Assembly: GCA_018195615.1 (NCBI GenBank)
Contig: JAGTPG010000002.1
Location: forward strand, 2,298,501-2,362,500
Origin: Streptomyces tuirus
GTDB taxonomy: Bacteria; Actinomycetota; Actinomycetes; Streptomycetales; Streptomycetaceae
Direction of reading: 5' to 3'
Length of the DNA: 64,000 bases
In this document: piece after piece, positions 18,709 through 28,993 of the stretch
Layout of the letters: each line of letters begins with the position of its first letter
Numbering within the stretch: position 1 is the first letter of the stretch
Position numbers and translations under genes: made by a program
Notes under the pieces: model-generated
Told to the model about the DNA's origin: nothing
Seen by the model: the letters and a program-made list of their open reading frames with translations, nothing else
Databases searched by the model: none

Positions 18709-18781
18709 GCAGGGACTCCTGAAAGAGCTCGTGATCGCTCGTAAGCGCTCGTGATCGAACAGCTCTGATCTGTACGTGAGT

Positions 18782-18821
18782 CAGGGCTCGGGCAGCGCGA
18801 CCGTGCGCTGCCCGAGCCCTG
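18782..18821 (-). terminator. Strong hairpin terminator after gap
   Basis: A perfect 17-bp stem, CAGGGCTCGGGCAGCGC with its complement, and the six-base loop GACCGT lies 30 bases past the gap stop at 18851. It is the strongest terminator in the glycolytic block. Confidence 0.9.
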
Positions 18822-18850
18822 CTCTCACATCGTGGTGCCGGTCTATTCGA

Positions 18851-19858
<1,008 letters not shown>

Positions 19859-19986
19859 GAACCGATCTCCTCGTTGGTACGCCGGCCATGCGGTGCCGGC
19901 GAGCTCTGTTTGGGATGTCCCCGACCGCCTCCGACCCTACCTCCCTGAGGCCCCGGTGGTGACATCCAGATGCCCCATACACGGCA

Positions 19987-20024
19987 GGGCGGTCCGTACC
20001 GGCCAGTAGGGGTACGGACCGCCC
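19987..20024 (-). terminator. Hairpin terminator after the M14 peptidase gene
   Basis: A perfect 14-bp stem (GGGCGGTCCGTACC and its complement) with a ten-base loop lies 78 bases past the peptidase stop at 20102. The rest of the gap (19859-19986) should hold the gap promoter; I see no clear -10/-35. Confidence 0.8.
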
Positions 20025-20101
20025 GCCTCCGAGAGCGAGATCACCCGATTTCGCTACCCGGAGTGGTGCCTGTTGACCACGGGGTTCCCCCTTCGGGGTG
20101 G

Positions 20102-23055
20102 TCACACGTCAAGCGAGGCGAGCGCCTTTCTCATCAGTGCCGCCCGGTCGGGTGCCGTGGCGACGTGCTCCAGGCCGAAGCCGAGCAGCACGGTGTCGTC
20201 GGTGGTGACCGCGCCGTAGGTCTGGAAGAGCGCTCCGGTGCGGGCCCAGTCCTTGACGACGGCCGGGCTGCCCGCGGGCGGTCCCGCTACCTTCCAGGCG
20301 CCGAGCGAGGTCTCGAAGCCCTCGGTCTCCTTCGCCGTGCCGCCGACGACGAGCGAGGTCTCGTCCGCGAGGACGCCGTGCCCGCCGGTGCCCGGGTCGG
20401 TGACGTAGCCGATCGAGATCTCGACCGTCTTGCCCGCGTAGGCGCTCAGGTCGAAGCTCACCTGCTGCCAGCCGCCGGAGGAGCCGGTCAGGCTGTGCCA
20501 CTGCCCGGTGCTGCCGGTCGCGGTGCAGCCGTCGTCCGACTGGGTCAGGTAGTGCTTCAGCCAGGGGTGCTCACGGGTGTAGAAGCCGCCCTCGCATTCC
20601 GTGGGCACGGTGGCCTTGGTGGCGCCGTTCTTCTCGGGCAGGGTCGTCCAGTCGTCGGCGCCCGCGGTGTGGGCCTCGACCAGGACGTTGTCGTAGCCGG
20701 GCTCGGTGTCCCACATCAGCTGGGTGCGCAGGGTGGGCTGGTCGGCGGCGGCTACACCGGTGAGGTCCAGGGTGCGGGTGAGGCGCTTGTAGGCGTCGTC
20801 GGTGTGGACGGCGGCGGCCATCGAGGAGCCCGCGTACGGGCCGTACGGGTTGACCGCCCCGGCGAACTGTCCCGCTCCCCTGCTCGCGAACTGCGGGAAC
20901 TCCTCGGCGGGAAACTCGTCGGAGGTGACGTTGTAGCGACCGGCCTTGTCCAGCGGGTTGCCGGGCGCGGCGGCGAGCGGACCCGTGAAGCCGCTCAGCT
21001 CTCCGAGACCGGTGAAGCCGGTGGCTCCGGCGGCCGTGGTGCGGCTGTAGGCGCCCAGGTAGTACTGGCTGAAGTCGTTGGACAGGGCGCCGCCGCCGAG
21101 GTCGACGCTGCCGCCGGCCTGCTCGCCGGCCTCGATCAGCCTGCCGCCCTCGTTGAGGAAGGCGCGCAGTTGCAGCTGGGTGGCGTTGCCGGGGACGCTC
21201 GCGCCCGTGTAGTGGACGACGGTGTCGAAGTGGCTCAGCACGCCCAGGGCGTCGGGTGCGCCCCGCTGGGCGACGTCCCAGACGAGGGCCTTGCGGCCGT
21301 TGGCCCGGAGCGCGTCGACGTACTTCTGCGCCTGCGTGGCGGTCGCGCCCTCCTCGGCGACGACGAGGGTGTTCGCCCGCGGCCGCTCGGCGACGGTGTA
21401 GGTGAAGCGCTCGCTGGAGACCTTCTTGCCGTTCCTGGTCTCCGCGGTGAACCACACCTCGACCTGGTCGCCCGGGTCGCCGTCCTGGACCTTCGCCCTG
21501 TACTCGTCGAAGTAGAGGTTGTCCTCACCGCCGTAGGTCTCGCCGCCCTTCCAGGCCTTGAGCGCCATGTCCTCGGTACGGCCGCCGTTGACGCGGTACT
21601 TCAGTTCCTTGTCGCGCAGCGACTTCCGGGCGACGACGGAGACCTCCTGGTCACCGCCGCGGGCGTACGACGTCGGGAACGCGGCCGGGGTGAAGTCGGC
21701 GGCGCTCCGTCCGACCGACGAGGCCGGCCGGTCGGGGCGGGCGGCGGACTCGGCGACGGAGAGCGCGAACGGGACGTTCTTCGCGAACTCCTGCTGGATC
21801 AGCTTCTCGTCGTCCGGGAAGGTGAAGACCGAACGGCAGTCGGACGCCTTCCACTCGTCGTCCGGGTCCAGGTTGGAGACGGTCTGGCAGGTCGACATCT
21901 CCGGCGTGAACATCGCCAGGCCGTTGACGTTCGCCGCGTGCCCGTCCGCCTCGCCGTTGGTGGTGTACAGCTCGGAGGAGATCTGCGGGTGGTAGCCGGG
22001 GATCGCGGAGTTCTCCGGCGTGCCGGCGAGCGCCTCGTACACGACGTCGTCCGGGGTGGGCGTGGCCACCTGCCAGCCGACTCCGTAGAGGAGGAGTTCG
22101 GCGGCGGAGTGGTAGTTGATGCCGTACGTGAAGCCGATCCGCTTCTGGAAGGCGTCCAGGGCCTTGGTCTCCGGCTCGGAGTTCGGGCCCGGACCCCGGA
22201 AGGTCTCGCTGGTGGGGTTGGGGACGAACCCTCGTTGTCGTAGCCCCACTTGTAGGCGAAGTTGCGGTTGAGGTCGACGCCGTCGCCGGTGCTGATGACG
22301 CCGTCGCCGTTCATGTCCCGCAGGTTCTTGCGCCACATGCGGTTGTCGGCACTGGCGTGGGTGTGGTCGTAGCCGTCGGGGTTGGCCGAGATGACGAACC
22401 ACAGTTCGGTGGAGTCGACGATCTTCTTGACGCGTCGGTCCTTCTTGTAGTTGTCCAGGTAGTGGTGCATCAGACGCCGGGTCATCTCCGGCGTGATCCA
22501 CTCGCGCGCGTGCTGGTTGGACATGTAGAGGACGGAGGGCTTGGAGCCGTCCTTCGTCCTCTTCGCGCCCTTGGTGAGCTTCAACGCGAGGATGTCCTGG
22601 CCCTTGACCGTCCTGCCGATGGAGACGACCTTGGTGAGGTCCTTGTTCTCCTGCGCGGTTCTGAGGATCTCCTCCTTCAGACCGCCCTTGCCGCTGTACG
22701 GGCGGAACACGCCCTCGGCGGCCTGCCCGACACGGGCCCTGGCCCTGGCGGAGAGGTCGTGCTCGGTGAGGTCGACGCCCTGCCGCTCCAGCTTCTTCGC
22801 CTGCCGGCCGGTCAGATAGACCTCGACGGTGGCGGTGCCCTTCGCCGGCACCCGCTCGCTGAGTTCGTGGCCGTCCTGGCCGGCGGCCAGCAGCAGGGGT
22901 ACCTGCTCGCGGGTGACGTCGGCGCGGAAGACCTTGACTTCGTCCTGGTCGGACGGGGCTGAACGTTCCGGTCGTGCCTGGGCGATGGGTGCGATGCTCG
23001 CTCCGCCGATCAGGAGCGCGCCGACAGCGAGGATCGATCTCGCTCTTCGTCTCAT
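20102..23055 (-). CDS. Secreted M14 zinc carboxypeptidase, very long form (frameshifted near 22221)
   Basis: Extracellular metallopeptidase of 984 residues after correction; ordinary carboxypeptidase T is about 420. The ATG at 23055 follows AGGGGG. The signal peptide MRRRARSILAVGALLIGG ends near PIAQA. A propeptide-like region precedes the catalytic domain, which has zinc ligands in MSNQHAREWITPE (His, Glu) and INYHSAAELLLYG (His) and the DLNRNFAYKWGYD substrate block. The frame breaks at GGGG 22220-22223. One more base gives NEGSSPNPTSETF. The C-terminal half has an ADGHAA/CQTVS segment, a ThuA/GATase-like stretch (NTLVVAEEGATATQ, VDALRANGRKALVWDV) and a beta-rich end (SFDLSAYAGKTVEISIGYVT) like the immune-inhibitor-A-type domain. 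Probably a nutritional or developmental exopeptidase. Confidence 0.9.
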
Positions 23056-23147
23056 GAACCCCCTAGCGTGGGTTCGCCACAGCAGCGAACAGATGCCAGG
23101 CTCATGACAGTCCATGATCGAGTCAAGGGTGCCTCAGCGACACGCGA

Positions 23148-23188
23148 AAGCCGGTGCCGGTCACCCAAGTGGGCGCAGGCACCGGCTT
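23148..23188 (-). terminator. Hairpin terminator of the uvrC-rapZ-yvcK-whiA operon
   Basis: An 11-bp perfect stem (AAGCCGGTGCC and its complement) with a 19-base loop begins 17 bases past the whiA stop at 23206. It closes the four-gene operon. Confidence 0.75.
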
Positions 23189-23205
23189 CTTGACGGGCTG
23201 TGGGA

Positions 23206-24195
23206 TCAGCCCACGAGGTTGTCGGCGAGCTCGTCGGCGAGGTTGGCCTCCGTGCCCGGGATGCCGAGGTCGGAGGCGCGCTTGTCGGCCATGGCCAGCA
23301 GGCGGCGGATCCGGCCGGCGACGGCGTCCTTGGTCAGCGGCGGGTCGGCGAGCGCGCCCAGCTCCTCCAGGGAGGCCTGCTTGTGCTCCATGCGCAGCCG
23401 GCCGGCGGCGGCGAGGTGCTCGGGCACGTCCTCGCCGAGGATCTCCAGGGCGCGCTGGACGCGGGCGCCCGCGGCGACGGCCGCGCGGGCCGAGCGGCGC
23501 AGGTTGGCGTCGTCGAAGTTGGCGAGGCGGTTGGCGGTGGCGCGGACCTCGCGGCGCATCCGCCGCTCCTCCCAGGCCAGCACCGAGTCGTGGGCCCCGA
23601 GCCGGGTCAGCAGGGCGCCGATCGCGTCGCCGTCACGGACCACGACCCGGTCCACGCCGCGCACCTCGCGGGCCTTCGCGGCGATCGACAGGCGGCGGGC
23701 GGCGCCGACCAGGGCGAGCGCGGCCTCGGGGCCGGGGCAGGTCACCTCCAGGGAGGAGGAGCGGCCGGGCTCGGTGAGTGAGCCGTGCGCCAGGAACGCG
23801 CCGCGCCAGGCCGCCTCGGCGTCGCAGGTGGCCCCCGAGACCACCTGCGGCGGCAGCCCGCGGATCGGCCGGCCCCGGCCGTCGACCAGGCCGGTCTGGC
23901 GGGCCAGCTGGTCACCGCCCGCGACCACCCGTACGACGTAACGCGAGCCGCGGCGCAGCCCGCCCGGCGCCATCACGATCAGCTCGGAGCCGTGCCCGAA
24001 GATCTCCAGGATGTCCCGCTTGAGCCGGCGGGCCGCCGCGGAGGTGTCCAGCTCCGCCTCGATCACGATGCGCCCGCTGACCAGGTGGAGGCCGCCGGCG
24101 AACCGCAGGACGGCCGAAACCTCGGCCTTTCTGCAGCAGGTCCGGGTGACGGGGAGCCGGGCAATCTCGTCCTTCACCGCTGCCGTCATCGCCAT
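23206..24195 (-). CDS. whiA: Sporulation regulator WhiA
   Basis: DNA-binding protein needed, with WhiB, for sporulation septation in Streptomyces; 329 residues. The N-terminal part is a degenerate LAGLIDADG homing-endonuclease fold (RTCCRKAEVSAVLRFAGGLH, then GATCDAEAAWRGAFLAHGS), without the catalytic acids of true nucleases (family knowledge). The C-terminal helix-turn-helix lies in RLRMEHKQASLEELGALADP and TKDAVAGRIRRLLAMADKR. The start could be ATG 24195 or ATG 24189. The second gives an ATGA overlap with the yvcK stop (24186-24189). It is last in the uvrC-rapZ-yvcK-whiA operon. Confidence 0.99.
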   Translation of the reverse strand: MAMTAAVKDEIARLPVTRTCCRKAEVSAVLRFAGGLHLVSGRIVIEAELDTSAAARRLKRDILEIFGHGSELIVMAPGGLRRGSRYVVRVVAGGDQLARQTGLVDGRGRPIRGLPPQVVSGATCDAEAAWRGAFLAHGSLTEPGRSSSLEVTCPGPEAALALVGAARRLSIAAKAREVRGVDRVVVRDGDAIGALLTRLGAHDSVLAWEERRMRREVRATANRLANFDDANLRRSARAAVAAGARVQRALEILGEDVPEHLAAAGRLRMEHKQASLEELGALADPPLTKDAVAGRIRRLLAMADKRASDLGIPGTEANLADELADNLVG

Positions 24196-25265
24196 GGGCC
24201 GATCCTTCCATGCATCCGAAAAATACGGTCGTACGCGGCGGCCAGCAGCTCCGGGTCGTGCCTCGGGGTTCCGTCGGTCCGGGCCACCGGAGCCAGCTCG
24301 ACCGCGGCGCCGAACCGCTTGGCGGCGTCGGTCAGGGAGTCCCGGTCGGGCACGGCGGCCTCGTCGGCCAGCACCACGTCCAGGGCGAGTTTAGGGGCGT
24401 GTCGTCCCAAAACCTCCAAATGACGCTGCGGAGAGAAGCCCTCGGTTTCTCCGGGCTGCGGGGCGAGGTTCAGCGAGAGTACCCGGCGGGCCTTGGTCTG
24501 CGTGAGCGCGTCCAGCAGCTCGGGCACGAGCAGGTGCGGGATGACCGAGGAGAACCAGGAGCCGGGGCCGAGCACCACCCAGTCCGCGTCCAGGACGGCC
24601 TCGACCGCCTCGGGAACGGCGGGCGGGTCGTTCGGCACGAGGTGCACGGACTGCACCTCGCCCGGGGTGAGGGCGACCGTGGCCTGGCCGCGGACCGTGT
24701 CGACCTCGTCCGGGCGGTCCGGGTCGTGGCCCTTGACCAGGGCCTGGAGCTCCAGCGGGACGGCGGACATGGGCAGCACGCGCCCCTGTGCGCCCAGCAG
24801 GCGTCCGACCAGGTCGAGGGCCTGGACGTGGTCGCCGAGCTGTTCCCACAGGGCGACGATCAGCAGGTTGCCGACCGCGTGCTCGTGCAGGTCGCCCTTG
24901 GACTGGAAGCGGTGCTGGATGACCCGGGCCCAGGTCTGGCCCCAGTCGTCGTCACCGCACAGCGCGGCCAGCGCCTTGCGCAGGTCGCCGGGCGGCAGCA
25001 CGCCCAGCTCGTCGCGCAGCCGCCCGCTGGAGCCGCCGTCGTCGGCGACGGTGACGACGGCGGTGAGGTCGCCGGTGATCCGGCGCAGCGCCGCGAGCGA
25101 GGCGGACAGGCCCATGCCGCCGCCCAGGGCGACGACCTTGGGCTGGGCGCCCCGGCGGCGCGGTCTGCCGCCCCGGGCCTCGGCGGGCCGGCCACCCCTT
25201 CCGTCGGTGCTGCCCTCGGGCACCACCCGGCGCAGCCGGCTCAGCCGCGGAGTACGTCGTGTCAT
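24186..25265 (-). CDS. yvcK: Gluconeogenesis factor YvcK/CofD-like protein
   Basis: CofD-fold protein of 359 residues. The nucleotide-binding start KVVALGGGMGLSASLAALR is near residue 43. TVADDGGSSGRLRDELGVLP, GNLLIVALWEQLGDH and LGPGSWFSSVIPHLLVPELLDA follow. In Bacillus and mycobacteria the family binds UDP-sugars and links carbon status to cell-wall synthesis (family knowledge). The N-terminal 40 residues are Arg/Gly-rich and not conserved. Its ATG overlaps the rapZ stop (25262-25265), and its own stop overlaps the whiA start, so translation is coupled throughout. Confidence 0.96.
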   Translation of the reverse strand: MTRRTPRLSRLRRVVPEGSTDGRGGRPAEARGGRPRRRGAQPKVVALGGGMGLSASLAALRRITGDLTAVVTVADDGGSSGRLRDELGVLPPGDLRKALAALCGDDDWGQTWARVIQHRFQSKGDLHEHAVGNLLIVALWEQLGDHVQALDLVGRLLGAQGRVLPMSAVPLELQALVKGHDPDRPDEVDTVRGQATVALTPGEVQSVHLVPNDPPAVPEAVEAVLDADWVVLGPGSWFSSVIPHLLVPELLDALTQTKARRVLSLNLAPQPGETEGFSPQRHLEVLGRHAPKLALDVVLADEAAVPDRDSLTDAAKRFGAAVELAPVARTDGTPRHDPELLAAAYDRIFRMHGRIGPWR

Positions 25266-26236
25266 TCGCGTCCCATGTCCCGGTGGACGACCACCGTCTC
25301 CACGCCCTCGGCCGCGAGCCGGGCCGCGAGCTTCTCCGACATGGCGACCGAGCGGTGCTTACCGCCCGTGCAGCCCACGGCGATGGTCACGTAGCGCTTG
25401 CCCTCACGGCGGTAGCCCGTGGCGACGAGCTGGAGGAGCTCCGTGTACCGGTCGAGGAACTCCTTGGCGCCGGGCTGGTTGAAGACGTAACCCGACACCT
25501 CCTCGTTGAGGCCGGTGTACGGGCGCAGCTCCGGGACCCAGTGCGGGTTCGGCAGGAAGCGGCAGTCGACGACCAGGTCGGCGTCGACCGGCAGGCCGTA
25601 CTTGTAGCCGAAGGACATGACCGTGGCCCGCAGCTCCGGCTCCTCCTCGCCGGCGAACTGGGCGTCCATCTTGGCGCGCAGCTCGTGCACGTTCAGGCTG
25701 GAGGTGTCGATCACCAGGTCGGCGTCGCCGCGCAGCTCGCGCAGCAGCTCGCGCTCGGCGTCGATGCCGTCGACGATGCGGCCGTCGCCCTGGAGGGGGT
25801 GCGGGCGGCGCACCGACTCGAAGCGGCGCACCAGCGCCTCGTCGGAGGACTCCAGGAAGACGATCCTCCGGGTGACGTTCTTCGCCTCCAGGTCGGCGAG
25901 GGACTCGCGGAGGTTGTCGAAGAAACGGCGGCCGCGGACGTCGACGACGACGGCGATCCGGGCCACGTTGCCCTGGGAGCGGGCGCCGAGCTCCACCATG
26001 GTGGGGATCAGCGCGGGCGGCAGGTTGTCGACGACGAACCAGCCGAGGTCCTCCAGGCACTTCGCGGCCGTCGAACGGCCGGCCCCGGACATGCCGGAGA
26101 TGATCACCAGCTCGGGGATGGCCGCGTCCGGGACCGTGGCCTTGTCGTTGGGCGTGCCCGTACTCACCTGTGCTCCGTCTCCGGCTTGCTCTGTGCGGCC
26201 TTGCTCTGTGCGGCCGTCGTGCTCGTTCACATTCAT
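25262..26236 (-). CDS. rapZ: RNase adapter / nucleotide-binding protein RapZ (YvcJ)
   Basis: P-loop protein of 324 residues. Walker A is ISGMSGAGRSTA near residue 46, followed by GWFVVDNLPP and VVDVRGRRFFD. The C-terminal domain has MSFGYKYGLPVDADLVVDCR, NPHWVPELRPYTG and AVGCTGGKHRSV, the metabolite-binding block of RapZ. In E. coli RapZ senses glucosamine-6-phosphate; the role in Streptomyces is not settled. It is held between uvrC and yvcK by four-base ATGA overlaps at both ends. Confidence 0.97.
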   Translation of the reverse strand: MNVNEHDGRTEQGRTEQAGDGAQVSTGTPNDKATVPDAAIPELVIISGMSGAGRSTAAKCLEDLGWFVVDNLPPALIPTMVELGARSQGNVARIAVVVDVRGRRFFDNLRESLADLEAKNVTRRIVFLESSDEALVRRFESVRRPHPLQGDGRIVDGIDAERELLRELRGDADLVIDTSSLNVHELRAKMDAQFAGEEEPELRATVMSFGYKYGLPVDADLVVDCRFLPNPHWVPELRPYTGLNEEVSGYVFNQPGAKEFLDRYTELLQLVATGYRREGKRYVTIAVGCTGGKHRSVAMSEKLAARLAAEGVETVVVHRDMGRE

Positions 26237-28317
26237 GTCTCCTGCCCCCGTCGTTCCTCCGGGGCGCCCGTCCGCACGGGTTCCCCGCTGGAACCCATGG
26301 TGCCGGGTTCCTCTTCCATGATCTCCCCAGTCGCCGTGTTGACGGCGGGTGCGGCCGGGGCCGCCTGGGCGAGGGCCGCCGCGATGGTCTCGGCGGTCTT
26401 GCGGCCTATGCCCGGAACCTCGCAGATCTGGTCGATGGTGGCGGATCGCAGTTTCTTCAACGAACCGAAGTGCTTCAGGAGTGCCTGCTTGCGGGTGTCC
26501 CCGAGCCCGGGGACGTCGTCCAGGGGGCTGGACCGGAAGCGCTTGGACCGCTTGGTGCGCTGGTAGGTGATCGCGAAGCGGTGGGCCTCGTCACGGACCC
26601 GCTGGAGCAGGTACAGGCCCTCGCTGGTGCGGGGCAGGACCACCGGGTCGTCGTCGCCGGGCAGCCAGACCTCCTCCAGGCGCTTGGCGAGGCCGCACAC
26701 GGCGATGTCGTCGATGCCGAGGTCGTCCAGGGCCCGCCGGGCGGCCGCGACCTGCGGGGCGCCGCCGTCGACGACCACGAGCTGGGGCGGATACGCGAAC
26801 TTCTTGGGGCGGCCGTCGTCCTCGGTGAGGGTGTTGGTGTTGGTGCTGGTGAGCTCGCCGTTTTCGATGTTCTCGGCGTCCTCGGAGTCCTCGGAGTCCG
26901 TCCACTCGCCCGTCCTCTCCTTCTCGGCGAGATAGCGCCGGAAGCGGCGGGTGATCACCTCGTGCATCGAGCGGACGTCGTCCTGACCCGCGAAACCCTT
27001 GATCTGGAAGCGACGGTACTCGCTCTTGCGGGCGAGCCCGTCCTCGAAGACGACCATGGAGGCCACGACGTCGTCGCCCTGGAGGTGGGAGATGTCGTAG
27101 CACTCGATCCGGAGCGGGGCGCTGTCCAGGTCGAGGGCGTCGGCGATCTCCTCCAGGGCGCGCGAGCGCGTGGTCAGGTCGGAGGCGCGCTTGGTCTTGT
27201 GCAGCACGAGCGCCTGCTGGGCATTGCGCTGCACCGTCTCCATGAGGGCCTTCTTGTCACCGCGCTGCGGGACGCGCAGGGAGACGCCCGAGCCGCGCCG
27301 CCCGGCGAGCCACTCCTGGACGGGCTCCACGGGGTCGGGCAGGGCGGGGACCAGGACCTCCTTGGGGACGGCGTCGCCGGTCTCCTCCCCGTACAGCTGC
27401 TGGAGCGCGTGCTCCACGAGGGCGCCGGTGGTGATCTCCTCCACCTTGTCGGTGACCCAGCCGCGCTGACCGCGGACGCGTCCGCCGCGCACGTGGAAGA
27501 TCTGGACGGCCGCCTCCAGCTCGTCCTCGGCCACCGCGATCAGGTCGGCGTCGGTCGCGTCGGCGAGCACGACCGCGTTCTTCTCCATGGCCTTCTTCAG
27601 GGCCTCGATGTCGTCGCGCAGCCGGGCCGCCCGCTCGTACTCCATCTCCTCGGCCGCCTCGCCCATCTGCTTCTCCAGGCGGCGGATGTACGTGGCCGTA
27701 CGGCCGGTCATGAAGTCGCAGAACTCGTCGGCCAGTTCGCGGTGCTCCTCGGCCGAGACCCGGTCCACGCAAGGAGCCGAGCACTTGCCGATGTAGCCGA
27801 GGAGGCAGGGGCGGCCGGTGCGGGCGGCGTTCTTGAACACGCCCGCCGAGCACGTACGGACGGGGAAGACGCGCAGCAGCAGGTCGACCGTGTCGCGGAT
27901 CGCCCACGCGTGCGCGTACGGCCCGAAGTAGCGCACGCCCTTCTTCTTGTGACCGCGCATCACCTGCACGCGCGGGTACTCCTCGTTCATCGTCACCGCG
28001 AGGTACGGGTAGCTCTTGTCGTCGCGGTACTTGACGTTGAACCGCGGGTCGTACTCCTTGATCCAGGAGTACTCCAGCTGGAGCGCCTCGACCTCCGTGG
28101 ACACCACCGTCCACTCCACGGACGCGGCCGTGGTGACCATGGAGCGGGTGCGCGGGTGCAGGCCCGCCAGGTCCTGGAAGTAGTTCGCCAGGCGCTGGCG
28201 CAGGCTCTTCGCCTTTCCGACGTAGATCACCCTGCGGTGCTCGTCACGGAACCTGTAGACCCCCGGCGAGTCGGGGATCTCACCCGGCTTGGGGCGGTAG
28301 CTGGAGGGGTCGGCCAT
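26233..28317 (-). CDS. uvrC: Excinuclease ABC subunit C
   Basis: Makes both incisions in UvrABC nucleotide excision repair; 694 residues, intact. The N-terminal GIY-YIG nuclease reads SPGVYRFRDEHRRVIYVGKAKSLR in parts (GVYRF, VIYVGKA). A UVR motif for UvrB contact is near residue 208 (EADGRG-type MGEAAEEMEYERAARLRDD). The C-terminal RNase H-like half has ECYDISHLQGDDVVASMVVF, and two HhH motifs occur near the end (DDVPGLGDTRKQALLKHFGS and ICEVPGIGRKTAETIAAAL). It is first in the operon with rapZ, yvcK and whiA. An acidic stretch near 470-495 (SEDSEDAENIENGE) is an unconserved insert. Confidence 0.98.
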   Translation of the reverse strand: MADPSSYRPKPGEIPDSPGVYRFRDEHRRVIYVGKAKSLRQRLANYFQDLAGLHPRTRSMVTTAASVEWTVVSTEVEALQLEYSWIKEYDPRFNVKYRDDKSYPYLAVTMNEEYPRVQVMRGHKKKGVRYFGPYAHAWAIRDTVDLLLRVFPVRTCSAGVFKNAARTGRPCLLGYIGKCSAPCVDRVSAEEHRELADEFCDFMTGRTATYIRRLEKQMGEAAEEMEYERAARLRDDIEALKKAMEKNAVVLADATDADLIAVAEDELEAAVQIFHVRGGRVRGQRGWVTDKVEEITTGALVEHALQQLYGEETGDAVPKEVLVPALPDPVEPVQEWLAGRRGSGVSLRVPQRGDKKALMETVQRNAQQALVLHKTKRASDLTTRSRALEEIADALDLDSAPLRIECYDISHLQGDDVVASMVVFEDGLARKSEYRRFQIKGFAGQDDVRSMHEVITRRFRRYLAEKERTGEWTDSEDSEDAENIENGELTSTNTNTLTEDDGRPKKFAYPPQLVVVDGGAPQVAAARRALDDLGIDDIAVCGLAKRLEEVWLPGDDDPVVLPRTSEGLYLLQRVRDEAHRFAITYQRTKRSKRFRSSPLDDVPGLGDTRKQALLKHFGSLKKLRSATIDQICEVPGIGRKTAETIAAALAQAAPAAPAVNTATGEIMEEEPGTMGSSGEPVRTGAPEERRGQET

Positions 28318-28574
28318 GTCTCACACCCTACTGGCGAGCACCGACACTCCGGCGGGAGCGCGGGACGTGACCACGGCCCCGGCGGGCGGCAGTTTCCAAC
28401 GGCATGCGCCGCCATGGGGTTACGGCAGGCCGGGAGCGGGAATGCAGGCTTCCCACGGGGGACACGGCGACGTCCGGTGGACGGAGGCCGTGTCGGTGCA
28501 GACACAGGTTGTCAGTGCGGACCGGCCGCTCCGGGTGCGGGGCGGTACGGGCCACGGGTCGGAGGGCTGCGCAG

Positions 28575-28736
28575 ATGAAGCGGATGCGGATCGAGAAGAA
28601 CCGGCGGACGGTCCGTGCCCGCCGGTACGCGGACGAGGCGTTCGGGCTGCGCGACCTCCTGGACCCGCGCGACCCCGACCTGGTGCGGGCCAAGCGCCTG
28701 TCCCTCGAGGAGCGGGGCGGAGGCGACCACTCCTAG
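28575..28736 (+). CDS. Small basic protein, 53 residues, unknown function
   Basis: An ATG at 28575 with GGAGG nine bases upstream (28561-28565) starts MKRMRIEKNRRTVRARRYAD, then EAFGLRDLLDPRDPDLVRAKRLSLEERGG. It ends at a TAG at 28734. A strong terminator hairpin follows 18 bases later, which supports a real transcript. The N-terminal half is Arg/Lys-rich and the C-terminal half is charged and helical. I do not recognise a family. It lies in the 676-base interval between uvrC (divergent, start 28317) and the next regulator. The remaining parts, 28318-28560 and 28785-28993, hold nothing I can name beyond promoters. Confidence 0.5.
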   Translation: MKRMRIEKNRRTVRARRYADEAFGLRDLLDPRDPDLVRAKRLSLEERGGGDHS

Positions 28737-28754
28737 AAGCTCACCGTCTGCCGT

Positions 28755-28784
28755 GAACGCCCGGGGCGCACGCCCCGGGCGTTC
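28755..28784 (+). terminator. Hairpin terminator after the small ORF
   Basis: A perfect 14-bp inverted repeat, GAACGCCCGGGGCG with its complement, is separated by CA. It begins 18 bases after the stop at 28736. Confidence 0.75.
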
Positions 28785-28993
28785 GCATGTCCGGACCGGC
28801 CCGGCCGGGCGTACATCACTGTCCGGCATCAGGTGTTGTCGGGATCAGGTCAACACGCTTCAATGCGGGGGAACTCGGGGCCCTGAACGACGGCGTTCGG
28901 ATGTGAAGACCCGCCCTGCGCCGGCGGAACGACCCCGGGCGGCCCGTGCGAACGGTCTGACCAGCCGTTGCCGACTCACAGAGAGGCCCCTGC

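Noticed and set aside
26170..28578. An 802-codon open frame on the plus strand opposite uvrC, and similar long antisense frames opposite the glucosidase (5885-7330), the FtsX permease (10265-12394), pgk (17482-18744) and the M14 peptidase (19970-22243)
   Set aside because: They mirror conserved genes on the other strand, have skewed low-complexity translations and no family motifs. Long antisense open frames are expected at this GC content.
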